DNA of 60,000 bases from Symsagittifera roscoffensis (GCF_963678635.1 NC_087070.1:38020600-38080599); one strand, 5' to 3'. Shown: positions 1-9,347, counted from the stretch's first letter. The notes: generated by a model from the letters alone, not told the origin. Program-made: numbers and translations.

Positions 1-69
1 CCTCAGTTTTGTCTTTGTAGAAACATTCAAAAAAAACTTGTATCATTATTGACGAATGCACTGTAGAAA

Positions 70-410
70 ATGAACGTTCAGAAATTGAATGAAGTTCTCA
101 GAAATTTTGATTTGATAAAGCATGACTTTTCATCAAATACAAATAGAAAAAATTACTTTCTTTGTATCTGTATTGTTTTGGACCCAAACATAAATTTGAA
201 AGAAATGGACCAAAACTTTCCTTTTGGGGGTCTAATTGGAAACGGAAATTCTTGTATGGATTACTTTTTGCAATTTCAAAAATTTTCAGACTTCAGGCAA
301 TTTTACATGATGCAGCTGGATCTGTGAATTCTACTACTTATAAGGGACCTGGTTATTGTTATGTTTTACCTAGATTTCCAAGTTCTTGTTTTCTTGGTCA
401 CGTGACTTGA
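70..410 (+). pseudogene. Unrecognised frameshifted ORF pair at left edge
   Basis: Two overlapping ORFs in different frames (70-327, 85 codons; 162-410, 82 codons) look like one coding sequence broken by a frame change around 240-330. The second frame is richer in structured residues towards its end and stops at 410. I do not recognise the family. The position directly upstream of Polinton-like genes on the same strand suggests it belongs to that element. It may equally be chance open sequence. No protein-primed DNA polymerase is visible here; it could lie further left. Confidence 0.3.
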
Positions 411-512
411 TTCTTCTTCTGGGTATATGTTAAAATTTTTGCTTCATCAGTATATGCATTGTTCGATTGTTAGTTATTCTAACAAAAATTTTCAGCGAAA
501 ACAGTTACCATC

Positions 513-987
513 ATGAGCCTAGTTGTTTTGGATATTGAGTGTATTGAAAACAAAATAGTTAAAGAGTTAGGAGTTTATCAAAATGGACAAACTGTGGGAT
601 ATTCCTTTCTTCCTCCCAAAAAATTCAAAGCTACATCTCAATCTGCTTGGTGTACGAAGCATCTTCATGGAATCAATTGGAACAGTTGCCATGAAAAATA
701 TACTGAGCTTGAAAAAATATTGAAAAAACTAAAAGCAAGCTCCAGAAACGGAGTTTTTTGCAAAAGGTTATGAAAAATGTAAAATTCTGTCAGAAATTTT
801 GGAAACAAAGGTTACAAACTTGGATGACTACGCATGTCCAAAAGTTCAGAATTTGATTTTCATAGATGAAGAATATGATTGCAGGTGTAGCAACTACCCA
901 TTTCGTCATGCAAATACTCTTCAATGTGCAGAAAGAAAAGCATTTGCATACGGAACATGGACTCGATGTTTTTTTAATAAATTGTAA
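513..987 (+). pseudogene. Exonuclease-like (RNase H fold / DnaQ-like?) ORF, frameshifted
   Basis: ORF 513-773 starts with the motif VVLDIEC, the Asp-x-Glu pattern expected at the first metal-binding strand of DEDD 3'-5' exonucleases. ORF 799-987, in another frame, carries a late HANTLQCAERKAF stretch. The two read as one protein of about 155 residues broken near 740-800. Similar small proteins occur beside capsid genes in Polinton-like elements, but assigning exonuclease activity is inference from the DxE motif alone. A splice-acceptor-like site (ending at 495) precedes the ATG by 17 nt. The gene is followed by the small membrane protein at 1068. Confidence 0.45.
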
Positions 988-1060
988 ATTACCTTAAAAA
1001 TTTTAAATTATCGTGTTTTTGAAATTTAAATGTTAGTCATTATCAATTTTTTCATTCCAG
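984..1060 (+). other. Candidate 77-bp intron joining two ORFs in frame
   Basis: The sequence starts GTAAAT at 984 and ends in TTCATTCCAG at 1060 after a T-rich run. Removing it replaces the stop at 985-987 and joins the ORF ending at 987 in frame to the ATG at 1068. This could be a real intron producing a longer protein, or a chance pair of sites. A separate GT-AG intron in the membrane-protein gene downstream shows that this element does use spliceosomal introns. Confidence 0.3.
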
Positions 1061-1067
1061 AGTTGAG

Positions 1068-1331
1068 ATGGGTGATGAATGTGACAAGCAATTAAATTTA
1101 GGAAATTTTGTTTTTGATGAGGAGAATCATGAACGAAAATCTTGGAAGTTTTTTGGACGTACGTGTAATAGATCTCTTTTAGTGTTTATGTGCCAATTTT
1201 TTGTCATAGTTTTAATACTAGCATGTGCAATCGTTCGAATAATGTTATCCACTACATGTGAAGAAAGAACTGTTTGGGTAGCAATTTTATCAAGTACAGT
1301 CGGTTATATTTTACCTTCTCCAAAGCTATGA
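1068..1331 (+). CDS. Small membrane protein of the Polinton-like element
   Basis: This is an 87-residue protein. The N-terminus (1-35) is polar, and a strong hydrophobic segment spans about residues 36-59. A short polar turn with TTCEERTVW follows, then a second hydrophobic stretch (about 69-83) ending GYILPSPKL. Two membrane passes, or one plus a re-entrant end, are plausible. The function is unknown. Its stop codon overlaps the start of the ATPase gene in an ATGA arrangement (ATPase ATG at 1328), the tight packing typical of viral gene blocks. A T-rich AG site ends at 1060, eight bases before the start codon. Confidence 0.6.
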   Translation: MGDECDKQLNLGNFVFDEENHERKSWKFFGRTCNRSLLVFMCQFFVIVLILACAIVRIMLSTTCEERTVWVAILSSTVGYILPSPKL

Positions 1332-2194
1332 ATAAAATAATTTCTACCAAAGAACGAGTTTTTATTTCGCTAGTTGGACCGAGTGGATCTGGAAAATCAC
1401 ATCTTATTTTTGAGTGGTTAAAAATTGGTACATTTCAACCAAACTTTGACAAAATTTTTTATTTTTATCAACATTATCAACCTCTTTATGGACAAATGCA
1501 AAGAAAAAACCTTAAGTTTATCCAAGGAGTTGACTTTGAACTGATTGAAAACCTTCCCAATAATGGAACAAAATACCTGTTAATATTTGATGACTCTTAT
1601 GAAGAAATTTCAAATTCTAAGCAGTTTGTAAAAGTTGCTACTGCTGGAAGACACAGGGGACTGAATACAAAATATATTAAGCATAACTTGTTTCATCAAA
1701 GCAAATTGGGAAGAGATGTTGAGTTACAAAATACACATAGAGTCCTATTCAAGTCACCGAGAGATGTTTTACAAATCAATACATTAAGTCAACAACTAGG
1801 TCTAGGATCACAATTGAAAGAGTGGTATCAAGATGCAACATCTACTCCTGATGGTCATTTACTCATTGATTTAACTCCAAAAACAGTTGATTCGCTAAGA
1901 TATTGCACAAACAGTGGTTCAGTTCCATCAAAGTTTTATCTACCAGCAGGAACAGAAACTAAGCTTTTCGACGATGAGCATACAATACGTCTATATACTC
2001 CCAATATTTCAAACATTTTCCCAAAAACTTCAAAAACAATTCATCCTCCATTGTCCAAAAAGTTTCATTCAATTCCTCAGCGAATGTCTAGTAAACTTAC
2101 TACGAGGCGAGCTAAAGGTTCTTCGAAAAGTAGACGTAGTAAAATATCGACGAGAAATATCAGAACTCACACGAAGAAGAACTTCACTGCATAA
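1328..2194 (+). CDS. Packaging-type P-loop ATPase (FtsK/HerA, A32-like)
   Basis: The protein has 288 residues from the ATG at 1328, chosen because it overlaps the upstream stop; an in-frame ATG at 1274 would add 18 residues. Walker A is GPSGSGKS at about residues 17-24. Walker B is YLLIFDDS at about 83-90, with acidic residues following. A TAGRHRGLNT segment around 106-114 fits the arginine/sensor region of this class. Polintons, adintoviruses and many large DNA viruses carry such an ATPase to move DNA into capsids; that role here is inferred from family membership. The C-terminal 60 residues are basic and may include sequence from a second overlapping small gene. It is open, with no visible catalytic defect, and is the only ATPase copy in the window. 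Confidence 0.8.
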   Translation: MNKIISTKERVFISLVGPSGSGKSHLIFEWLKIGTFQPNFDKIFYFYQHYQPLYGQMQRKNLKFIQGVDFELIENLPNNGTKYLLIFDDSYEEISNSKQFVKVATAGRHRGLNTKYIKHNLFHQSKLGRDVELQNTHRVLFKSPRDVLQINTLSQQLGLGSQLKEWYQDATSTPDGHLLIDLTPKTVDSLRYCTNSGSVPSKFYLPAGTETKLFDDEHTIRLYTPNISNIFPKTSKTIHPPLSKKFHSIPQRMSSKLTTRRAKGSSKSRRSKISTRNIRTHTKKNFTA

Positions 2195-2265
2195 AAGGAG
2201 AACTATTTTGAGCTCGCCAATTAATATCTGTTATCACTCCTTTTGTCATTAAACGATTGACATAG
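2083..2265 (+). other. Basic overlapping small ORF, probably broken
   Basis: From about 2083 the sequence stays open in two frames. One is the ATPase tail. The other, open to 2252, gives a run rich in Arg and Lys (LTRRRTSLHKRRTILSS). A third frame is open from about 2236 to a stop at 2263-2265, just ahead of the next ATG at 2267. The arrangement suggests a short basic core-type protein gene overlapping the ATPase end and damaged by one or two frame changes. I am unsure which frame was functional. Confidence 0.35.
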
Positions 2266-2266
2266 T

Positions 2267-2677
2267 ATGGATCAGTTTGTTCTAATTCCTTACTCAATTT
2301 ATCAATCACAAAGCACACTTCCAAAAAAACCAAAATTGCAACAAAAGCAAGAAAAAGAGGAGATTGTACCAAAAAATTTTGATTCTATTTACAGTGCTGT
2401 AAATGCAAAGTTGAAAACGAGTAACAATAAGCACCTTATTGATTTAATTTTGAGTTCTCCTAGAATTAGACTAAGTCAGTCAGAAAACATCATATTAGAT
2501 AATCGAGACACAAAAAAATCAATTGTAGACTTTGTGTGTGCACTAAAGCGAAAAAATACCGACTTTCCCGATATTTACTTTACCATTTTGGAAGCAACTC
2601 AAATTCCACCTAAACTTGTTGCCAACAAGAATGCCAAAGCGAAAGACAGAGGAACTTGGATCCCTTTCAAAATCTGA
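2267..2677 (+). CDS. Uncharacterised 136-residue protein between ATPase and integrase
   Basis: The ORF is open and has 136 residues. It has a Gln/Lys/Glu-rich stretch (about 13-37), then a probably helical segment with a conserved-looking core (SPRIRLSQSENIILDN at about 65-80), and it ends WIPFKI. No catalytic motif or membrane segment is visible. It overlaps the start of the integrase ORF (2616) in another frame, as in compact viral genomes. Same-strand order and dense packing make it a genuine gene of the element. The function is unknown. Confidence 0.6.
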   Translation: MDQFVLIPYSIYQSQSTLPKKPKLQQKQEKEEIVPKNFDSIYSAVNAKLKTSNNKHLIDLILSSPRIRLSQSENIILDNRDTKKSIVDFVCALKRKNTDFPDIYFTILEATQIPPKLVANKNAKAKDRGTWIPFKI

Positions 2678-2981
2678 AAAGGTAAGTCTGAACAGATTGT
2701 ATTCTAGGGGTAGAGCTGCGTACGGTTCTGTGCGAAACTTGAGTAAAGCAAGCGGATTGCCAAAAAAGAAAATTGAACAGTTTTTACAAACCAAGACATC
2801 GTATTCAAAATTTGGTCCCCCAATCAGACGTTTTCGAAGGCTTCAACCATTTTCAAAATATATAAATGAAATTTGGTGTATGGATTTGGCATTTGTGGAC
2901 AAACTAGCGAGTCAAAACAAGGGAGTCAAATATTTATTGGTTGCTGTTGATGTTTTTTCGCGATTTGTCAGAGTTCAATAA
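2616..2981 (+). pseudogene. Retroviral-type (RVE) integrase, N-terminal half
   Basis: This ORF has 121 residues; alternative starts are ATG 2616 or 2631. Basic helical N-terminal sequence is followed by RRFRRLQPFSKYINEIWCMD, in which the last Asp (residue 90, about 2883) fits the first catalytic Asp of the DDE domain. Then comes KYLLVAVDVFSRF, the conserved strand pair of RVE integrases. The frame stops at 2979-2981, before the second Asp and the Glu. This is the only place in the window holding the first catalytic region. All other integrase copies begin downstream of it. Confidence 0.7.
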
Positions 2982-2994
2982 ATGAAAACAATGT

Positions 2995-3162
2995 ATGCCA
3001 AAAACAAGATCATAGTGAAAATTTTGTTCCCAAGTTGCAGCAAATTGTTTCTTCATTGAACTGCCGTAAAAATCAATCTATTGAAAAATCTCCCAGAGAT
3101 GTGAAAGATAGTGATCAAATTTGTATAACAAATTGTTCATGAAATTTAATCAACCAAAATTA
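2995..3162 (+). pseudogene. Diverged integrase C-terminal remnant with internal deletion
   Basis: One frame from about 3009 to a stop near 3139 reads into a stretch (IEKSPRDVKDSD) clearly related to, but different from, the matching part of the array integrases (IGKSPRDIKNTD). The segment carrying the second Asp and the Glu is missing. A frame change precedes the last similarity at about 3120-3160, where integrase sequence ends at the junction with capsid sequence. It is therefore a second integrase lineage, not another array copy. Confidence 0.6.
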
Positions 3163-3842
3163 AACTTATTCGAGCTAGACCTAATTTTTACATGTTATCT
3201 GATAATCCAAATGTCAGTCTGAAAATAGTTGATTGTTCGTTGTTTACTAGAAGAATTTTAGTTGCTGAACCTAATTATCAATACTTGCAATGGAATCTGG
3301 AAAGAGAACCTGCTCAATACAATTACATGGAAACTATAGCAAGAACCTTTATCATTCCATCTCGTCAAAACCAATTCATACAAGAAAATATATTCAATAA
3401 CGCTCCAATAAGAAGAGTAGCTGTTGCAATGAATACAAATTCAGCTGTTGCAGGTTCTTTTTATGAAAATCCTTTCAATTATCAACAATTTCATTTGAGA
3501 GAGCTTAGAACTATTCGGGGTGGAAGAGCAATTATTTCATTAGATACAACTTCTCCTTGTCGACCCTATGTTACAACAATGAAAGCAATGCAGTTTAACG
3601 AAGATTTTCCAGCTCTTCCTATGGAAGATTTTCAAAATCACTATATTCTAGTTTTCGACTTGACTTCACTACAGGATGCCGCTGAACACTTGCATTATCC
3701 AGAACTTAGTGGAGAAAGCTTGAGATTAGAAATGTTTTTTTTTTCAGTTTCCCTTGGAGCAAGTAACGGAAGTGATAGTCTTGGGAGAAAGACTATCAAA
3801 TGTTCAAATTGACAAATTCGGAACAGTCGCTAAAAATGTTTA
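3163..3842 (+). pseudogene. MCP 3' fragment (copy 0), 5'-truncated at a junction
   Basis: Open from 3192 to 3812, this matches the C-terminal half of the complete MCP at 5933-7255. Its 5' half is absent because integrase-remnant sequence is joined to it near 3163. A T run at about 3735-3744 has ten T against nine in the intact copy and shifts the frame, so the reading ends at 3812 instead of at the usual stop (3840-3842 equivalent). Confidence 0.8.
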
Positions 3843-4096
3843 GTTTTTTTGAGTTTTCAGGTTCCTATAAAAATATTGTAGCTTTTTTGGGACTTTTCAT
3901 TGTGATTGTCTCTGTACTATATATCTTGTTTTTCTTCAGACCTAAATCTCCAGAAAAAGCAGCTAATGAATGCTGTTTAATTGAAAACCCAAGACATTTC
4001 TTCAACCTAGACTGTAAATCAGTGTTCAACAAATTTTGTCCAGTTCACAAGTTTTGTGTATGGGACTTTGTTGATTCAGTACCCAAATGCGAGTAA
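3836..4096 (+). CDS. Cys-rich single-pass membrane protein, copy 1 (intron acceptor lost)
   Basis: The product has 86 residues from ATG 3836; the start codon overlaps the MCP stop (ATGTTTAG). A hydrophobic segment at about residues 13-34 is followed by RPKSPEK, then a domain with Cys at 46, 47, 60, 68, 74 and 85. It is probably a type-III or signal-anchored virion or membrane protein; no family function is known to me. In copies followed by the protease, a GTAAGT donor at the end of this ORF begins an intron. Here the donor remains but the acceptor has been replaced by integrase sequence. Confidence 0.7.
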   Translation: MFSFFEFSGSYKNIVAFLGLFIVIVSVLYILFFFRPKSPEKAANECCLIENPRHFFNLDCKSVFNKFCPVHKFCVWDFVDSVPKCE

Positions 4097-4106
4097 GTCA
4101 ATAATT

Positions 4107-4675
4107 TACACTTTGCAAGCTTTCAAAAAAATGATTTCTCAAAAAAACACTCCTGAAAAGCTTTGGGTTGATAAAGGAACGGAATATAGAGGAACTTTCA
4201 AAAAATTTTGCAAGGAAAAAAGCATTGAAATTTACTCAACCATGAGTGAAACAAAAGCTGCATTTGCAGAGAGAGCCATTCAATCATTAAAACACATTTT
4301 TTACCGCTACATAGAAGATCATGGTGAAAAATTCATTATCAAGTTGCCGCAATTTGTGTTTACAATGAATTGTCGCATCAATAGATCTATTGGGAAATCA
4401 CCTAGAGATATCAAGAATACTGATTTCCTCTCAATTTTGTACAATAAACCTCTAACAAGGTATAAGAAACTAAAATTCAAAGTTGGAGACAGAGTGAGAA
4501 TTTCAAAGAATGATATTCCGTTCCGAAAAGGATATAAACCACAATTTACAGATGAATTTTTTGAAATTTCGCCATTTCTACAAAAAAGCCTCCAACATAC
4601 ATCATCAAAGATCTCGACAAAGAGGAAATTCGTGGAAAATTTTATGAAAAAGAGCTTAGAAAATGTTCTGATTAA
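4107..4675 (+). pseudogene. Integrase C-half, array copy 1
   Basis: Integrase sequence begins abruptly after the membrane-protein gene at about 4107, in the middle of the catalytic domain. The second Asp (WVDKGTEY, about 4170) and the Glu (FAERAIQS, about 4269, 33 residues later) are present; the first Asp is missing. A basic KFKVGDRVRIS segment (SH3/chromo-like C-terminal domain) follows. A single-base frame change near 4569-4580 is shared by all array copies. The downstream part stays open in the neighbouring frame to a stop at 4675. It cannot encode an active integrase. Confidence 0.75.
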
Positions 4676-4717
4676 AGGTAAACCATTTTTAAACTAAATT
4701 TTTACCGATCAGTTGTC

Positions 4718-5544
4718 ATGGATTCTTTCACTATTGAGTTGGTTTCCCACGCTTCTTTTAATTGTTATCCGAATTATAATCTTAGTTCTTTTACAAATTT
4801 TCTACCTGAACAAATACATTTGAAAGGAGAATGGGAGGTTGCTATTTCGGAAATATCATACCCTTCTTTGTACCAAAATGTTACAGAGGGAAAGTTTACA
4901 TTCGTAGATGGAAGAGAAAGTTCTGAGGAGAAAAGAAAGATTGTACCGATGAACATTGAACCAGGATTGTATCCAAGTATTGTTGATATAGTTGTAGCCA
5001 TGAACAACAAAATTCGAGAACGTCTAGGAGCTCAAACTTTGAATTTAACGGAATCTATGTATCAGTAGATAAAATTACACAAAAAGTTGCTGTTCATTTA
5101 CCTGAGAGTCAATCAGTGTTTATAATTCAGAGTGCTGATTTGAGCCACATTTTTGGTTGTGATTTAGAACAAAATCAAACAGGGGTTATAATGAAAGGAA
5201 AAGGTCCACATTATCCTCAGTATTCTTACGACATTATAAGAATACATTACCTAATGATATAAAGTGATATTATCGAATATAACATAGTTGGTGATACAAA
5301 AACTCCCTTATTGCGTTGTATTCCATTTATCTTCAAAGTGAAGAGTGGAGATATCATTTCTACAGGGCAGTACATGAATTATCAATCCTTTACAAAAGTA
5401 CAGTTTAAAAAGCTGTTGAAAAATTCTTTCCATAGTATCAAGATAGAACTAAGAGATAGTACAGGCGAAAAAATTCCTTTTGTGTCCGTAGAAATCACTC
5501 GAGTTGTTCTCTTGTTCCGCAAGATTTCGAATAATCATTTTTGA
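4718..5544 (+). pseudogene. Penton/minor-capsid-like protein, copy 1, broken
   Basis: The ATG at 4718 opens a 116-residue ORF beginning MDSFTIELVSHASFNCYPNY, with a LKGEWEVAISEISYP segment. This is the typical N-terminus of the penton-like (single jelly-roll) proteins that accompany Polinton-type MCPs. The frame breaks near 5040. Coding continues in the -1 frame through an in-frame TAA (5260-5262) to 5544. Both lesions are present in all four copies. Intact, the product would be roughly 270 residues. Assignment is from family gene order and N-terminal resemblance. Confidence 0.6.
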
Positions 5545-5561
5545 TTTAAACTTCATACGAA

Positions 5562-5936
5562 ATGATTGCTCAAAAATCAGCAGATTTCCCTATTTTTCGA
5601 GGACATGCAAGGCAGCGTGGAAGAGGTTTTGGAGCTCTTGCACAAACTCTTGGGAGAACTGCAATCCCCTTTATTAAAAAATATAAAGTCCCAGCGGTAA
5701 AAAGAATTGGGGCAGATTTGTTTGAAATCGCTGCACCAGAGGTTGAGGAAGTTGTTAGTGGACGTAAAAAACTCAAAACATTTGCAAAAGATGTGGGAAC
5801 AAAAACAGTTCGGAAACAATTGGGAGGTGGAAAAAAGAAATCTAAGCGTAAAACAGCTAGAACCAGATCCATTTCTCGAAAAAGCAGATCGAAAAACAGT
5901 CGCTCTCGCAAAGACATTTTTGACAATATAAAATGA
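5562..5936 (+). CDS. Basic core/pX-like virion protein, copy 1
   Basis: This 124-residue ORF is open. Near the N-terminus is GHARQRGRGFGALAQTLGRT (about 14-33). A hydrophobic/amphipathic middle (AIPFIKKY to EIAAPE, 34-60) follows, and a very basic tail (GGGKKKSKRKTARTR and onward, about 88-120). Small Arg/Lys-rich proteins with an RGRG start and an amphipathic middle are common next to MCP genes in Polinton-like elements and resemble adenoviral core or membrane-active peptides. DNA condensation is inferred. The stop overlaps the MCP start (ATGA at 5933-5936). Confidence 0.65.
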   Translation: MIAQKSADFPIFRGHARQRGRGFGALAQTLGRTAIPFIKKYKVPAVKRIGADLFEIAAPEVEEVVSGRKKLKTFAKDVGTKTVRKQLGGGKKKSKRKTARTRSISRKSRSKNSRSRKDIFDNIK

Positions 5937-7255
5937 GTGTAAACCAAAGCCATTTTCGGTACGGGGCTTTTACAATTTCTTCATTGGAGATTTTTGATAA
6001 AGTCCCAGTTTTGGAAACAATTATGTCATCTTACACACAAGAAGTATTCCTCAGTACTTCTCTGGATGAAAGCAGTATTGAGTTTGAATTTGAAACGGAT
6101 CGTAACCTCTACTTGGATATGCGTGATACCCATCTCAGCTTAAAGCTTCAACTATTTAAACGAAGATTGTTTGATGCTTTCAAAAAAGAAAAAGCAGAAC
6201 ATAAAGCAAAATCGGAGGAAGATTCAGATGAGGAACCACAAACTTACTTAACTTATGTAAACAATCTACTACATTCTCTATTCTCCAACTGTGAAATTTA
6301 TTTTAACAATACAATGGTTTACAATGCCAATGGATTATATCCTCATAAGGCACAGATATCGAACGAATTCAATTCGTCAGCAGTGAGTAATAAAGGAATT
6401 CTTGCTTGTCATGGATACAGTTTTGAAGAAAATCCTGATGCATTTGATAGGTATCCATTCACTGATAGAGCAAATTCCTTGGGAACAGGGATAACTTTTT
6501 CACTCTATGGGAGGCTCGCCATTGATTTGTTTACATGCGAAAAACTGTTGCTACCAAATACCAAAGTTCGCATTAAACTTATTCGAGCTAGACCTAATTT
6601 TTACATGTTATCTGATAATCCAAATGTCAGTCTGAAAATAGTTGATTGTTCGTTGTTTACTAGAAGAATTTTAGTTGCTGAACCTAATTATCAATACTTG
6701 CAATGGAATCTGGAAAGAGAACCTGCTCAATACAATTACATGGAAACTATAGCAAGAACCTTTATCATTCCATCTCGTCAAAACCAATTCATACAAGAAA
6801 ATATATTCAATAACGCTCCAATAAGAAGAGTAGCTGTTGCAATGAATACAAATTCAGCTGTTGCAGGTTCTTTTTATGAAAATCCTTTCAATTATCAACA
6901 ATTTCATTTGAGAGAGCTTAGAACTATTCGGGGTGGAAGAGCAATTATTTCATTAGATACAACTTCTCCTTGTCGACCCTATGTTACAACAATGAAAGCA
7001 ATGCAGTTTAACGAAGATTTTCCAGCTCTTCCTATGGAAGATTTTCAAAATCACTATATTCTAGTTTTCGACTTGACTTCACTACAGGATGCCGCTGAAC
7101 ACTTGCATTATCCAGAACTTAGTGGAGAAAGCTTGAGATTAGAAATATTTTTTTTTCAGTTTCCCTTGGAGCAAGTAACGGAAGTGATAGTCTTGGGAGA
7201 AAGACTATCAAATGTTCAAATTGACAAATTCGGAACAGTCGCTAAAAATGTTTAG
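5933..7255 (+). CDS. Major capsid protein (double jelly-roll type), only intact copy
   Basis: This is the only full-length copy, 440 residues. It starts MSVNQSHFRYGAFT, has an acidic/lysine-rich loop around residues 84-98, then LHSLFSNCEIYFNNTMVYN, and later IARTFIIPSRQNQF and a SGESLRLE segment near the end. Length and these features fit the Polinton/adintovirus-type MCP (hexon-like). The family call is from recognition of the sequence type, not from a search. The start overlaps the core-protein stop and the stop overlaps the membrane-protein start, so the three genes form a compact transcription block. No defect is visible. A nine-T run at 7148-7156 is the site where other copies slip. Confidence 0.75.
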   Translation: MSVNQSHFRYGAFTISSLEIFDKVPVLETIMSSYTQEVFLSTSLDESSIEFEFETDRNLYLDMRDTHLSLKLQLFKRRLFDAFKKEKAEHKAKSEEDSDEEPQTYLTYVNNLLHSLFSNCEIYFNNTMVYNANGLYPHKAQISNEFNSSAVSNKGILACHGYSFEENPDAFDRYPFTDRANSLGTGITFSLYGRLAIDLFTCEKLLLPNTKVRIKLIRARPNFYMLSDNPNVSLKIVDCSLFTRRILVAEPNYQYLQWNLEREPAQYNYMETIARTFIIPSRQNQFIQENIFNNAPIRRVAVAMNTNSAVAGSFYENPFNYQQFHLRELRTIRGGRAIISLDTTSPCRPYVTTMKAMQFNEDFPALPMEDFQNHYILVFDLTSLQDAAEHLHYPELSGESLRLEIFFFQFPLEQVTEVIVLGERLSNVQIDKFGTVAKNV

Positions 7256-7508
7256 TTTTTTTGAGTTTTCAGGTTCCTATAAAAATATTGTAGCTTTTTT
7301 GGGACTTTTCATTCTGATTGTCTCTGTACTATATATCTTGTTTTTCTTCAGACCTAAATCTCCAGAAAAAGCAGCTAATGAATGCTGTTTAATTGAAAAC
7401 CCAAGACATTTCTTCAACCTAGACTGTAAATCAGTGTTCAACAAATTTTGTCCAGTTCACAAGTTTTGTGTATGGGACTTTGTTGATTCAGTACCCAAAT
7501 GCGAGTAA
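7248..7508 (+). CDS. Cys-rich single-pass membrane protein, copy 2 (intron acceptor lost)
   Basis: It differs from copy 1 by Leu for Val inside the membrane segment. The ATG overlaps the MCP stop at 7253-7255. The donor-like GTAAGT at the end of the ORF is kept. The following sequence is integrase (from about 7518), so the intron and second exon seen at 10,888-10,989 are absent. Confidence 0.7.
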   Translation: MFSFFEFSGSYKNIVAFLGLFILIVSVLYILFFFRPKSPEKAANECCLIENPRHFFNLDCKSVFNKFCPVHKFCVWDFVDSVPKCE

Positions 7509-7517
7509 GTCAATAAC

Positions 7518-8086
7518 TTACACTTTGCAAGCTTTCAAAAAAATGATTTCTCAAAAAAACACTCCTGAAAAGCTTTGGGTTGATAAAGGAACGGAATATA
7601 GAGGAACTATCAAAAAATTTTGCAAGGAAAAAAGCATTGAAGTTTACTCAACCATGAGTGAAACAAAAGCTGCATTTGCAGAGAGAGCCATTCAATCATT
7701 AAAACACATTTTTTACCGCTACATAGAAGATCATGTGAAAAATTCATTATCAAAATGCCGCAATTTGTGTTTACAATGAATTGTCGCATCAATAGATCTA
7801 TTGGGAAATCACCTAGAGATATCAAGAATACTGATTTCCTCTCAATTTTGTACAATAAACCTCTAACAAGGTATAAGAAACTAAAATTCAAAGTTGGAGA
7901 CAGAGTGAGAATTTCAAAGAATGATATTCCGTTCCGAAAAGGATATAAACCACAATTTACAGTTGAATTTTTTGAAATTTCGCCATTTCTACAAAAAAGC
8001 CTCCAACATACATCATCAAAGATCTCGACAAAGAGGAAATTCTTGGAAAATTTTATGAAAAAGAGCTTAGAAAATGTTCTGATTAA
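7518..8086 (+). pseudogene. Integrase C-half, array copy 2
   Basis: It has the same truncated start as copy 1, with the second Asp and the Glu retained. An extra one-base loss near 7735 (ATCATGTGAAA against ATCATGGTGAAA) breaks the frame after the Glu, giving separate ORFs to 7779 and from 7755. The shared C-terminal frame change is also present near 7980-7990. Confidence 0.75.
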
Positions 8087-8128
8087 AGGTAAATCATTTT
8101 TAAACTAAATTTTTACCGATCAGTTGTC

Positions 8129-8955
8129 ATGGATTCTTTCACTATTGAGTTGGTTTCCCACGCTTCTTTTAATTGTTATCCGAATAATAGTCTTAGTTCT
8201 TTTACAAATTTTCTACCTGAACAAATACATTTGAAAGGAGAATGGTAGGTTGCTATTTCGGAAATATCATACCCTTCTTTGTACCAAAATGTTACAGAGG
8301 GAAAGTTTACATTCGTAGATGGAAGAGAAAGTTCTGAGGAGAAAAGAAAGATTGTACCGATGAACATTGAACCAAGATTGTATCCAAGTATTGTTGATAT
8401 AGTTGTAGCCATGAACAACAAAATTCGAGAACGTCTAGGAGCTCAAACTTTGAATATAACGGAATCTATGTATCAGTAGATAAAATTACACAAAAAGTTG
8501 CTGTTCATTTACCTGAGAGTCAATCAGTGTTTATAATTCAGAGTGCTGAATTGAGCCACATTTTTGGTTGTGATTTAGAACAAAATCAAACAGGGGTTAT
8601 TATGAAAGGAAAAGGTCCACATTATCCTCAGTATTCTTACGACATTATAAGAATACATTCCCTAATGATATAAAGTGATACTATAGAATATAACATAGTT
8701 GGTGATACAAAAACTCCCTTATTGCGTTGTATTCCATTTATCTCCAAAGTGAAGAGTAGAGATATCATTTCTACAGGACAGTACATGAATTATCAATCCT
8801 TTACAGATTTACAGTTTAAAAAGCTGTTGAAAAATTCTTTCCATAGTATCAAGATAGAACTAAGAGATAGTACAGGCGAAAAAATTCCTTTTGTGTCCGT
8901 AGAAATCACTCGAGTTGTTCTCTTGTTCCGCAAGATTTCGAATGATCATTTTTGA
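8129..8955 (+). pseudogene. Penton/minor-capsid-like protein, copy 2, broken
   Basis: It shares the frame change and TAA of copy 1. It has its own nonsense change: the codon after LKGEW is TAG at 8246-8248. Open pieces are 8279-8479 and 8722-8955. Confidence 0.6.
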
Positions 8956-8972
8956 TTTAAGCTCCATACGAA

Positions 8973-9347
8973 ATGGTTGCTCAAAAATCAGCTAATTTCC
9001 CTATTTTTCGAGGACATGCAAGACAGCGTGGAAGAGGTTTTGGAGCTCTTGCACAAACTCTTGGGAGAACTGCAATCCCCTTTATTAAAAAATATATAGT
9101 CCCAGCGGCAAAAAGAATTGGGGCAGATTTGTTTGAAATCGCTGCTCCAGAGATTGGGGAAGTTGTTAGTGGACGTAAAAAACTCAAAACATTTGCAAAA
9201 AATGTTGGAACAAAAACAGTTCGGAAACAATTGGGAGGTGGAAAAAAGAAATATAAGCGTAAAACAGCTAGAACCAGATCCATTTCTCGAAAAAGCAGAT
9301 CGAAAAACAGTCGCTCTCGCAAAGACATTTTTGACAATATGAAATGA
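8973..9347 (+). CDS. Basic core/pX-like virion protein, copy 2
   Basis: This copy is open at 124 residues with the same layout as the 5562 copy. It differs by scattered substitutions (for example Val2, Ile for Lys in the middle, Tyr for Ser in the basic tail). The stop overlaps the downstream MCP ATG at 9344. Confidence 0.65.
   Translation: MVAQKSANFPIFRGHARQRGRGFGALAQTLGRTAIPFIKKYIVPAAKRIGADLFEIAAPEIGEVVSGRKKLKTFAKNVGTKTVRKQLGGGKKKYKRKTARTRSISRKSRSKNSRSRKDIFDNMK

Noticed and set aside
1-3162. Presence of a protein-primed DNA polymerase B gene
   Set aside because: No polymerase motifs are visible in any frame of the left block; if present it lies outside the window.
5570-5953. Minus-strand ORF of 127 codons opposite the core gene (also at 8981, 17,223 and 25,494)
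   Set aside because: It mirrors the basic core gene on the plus strand and has no independent motif or context; a codon-bias shadow.
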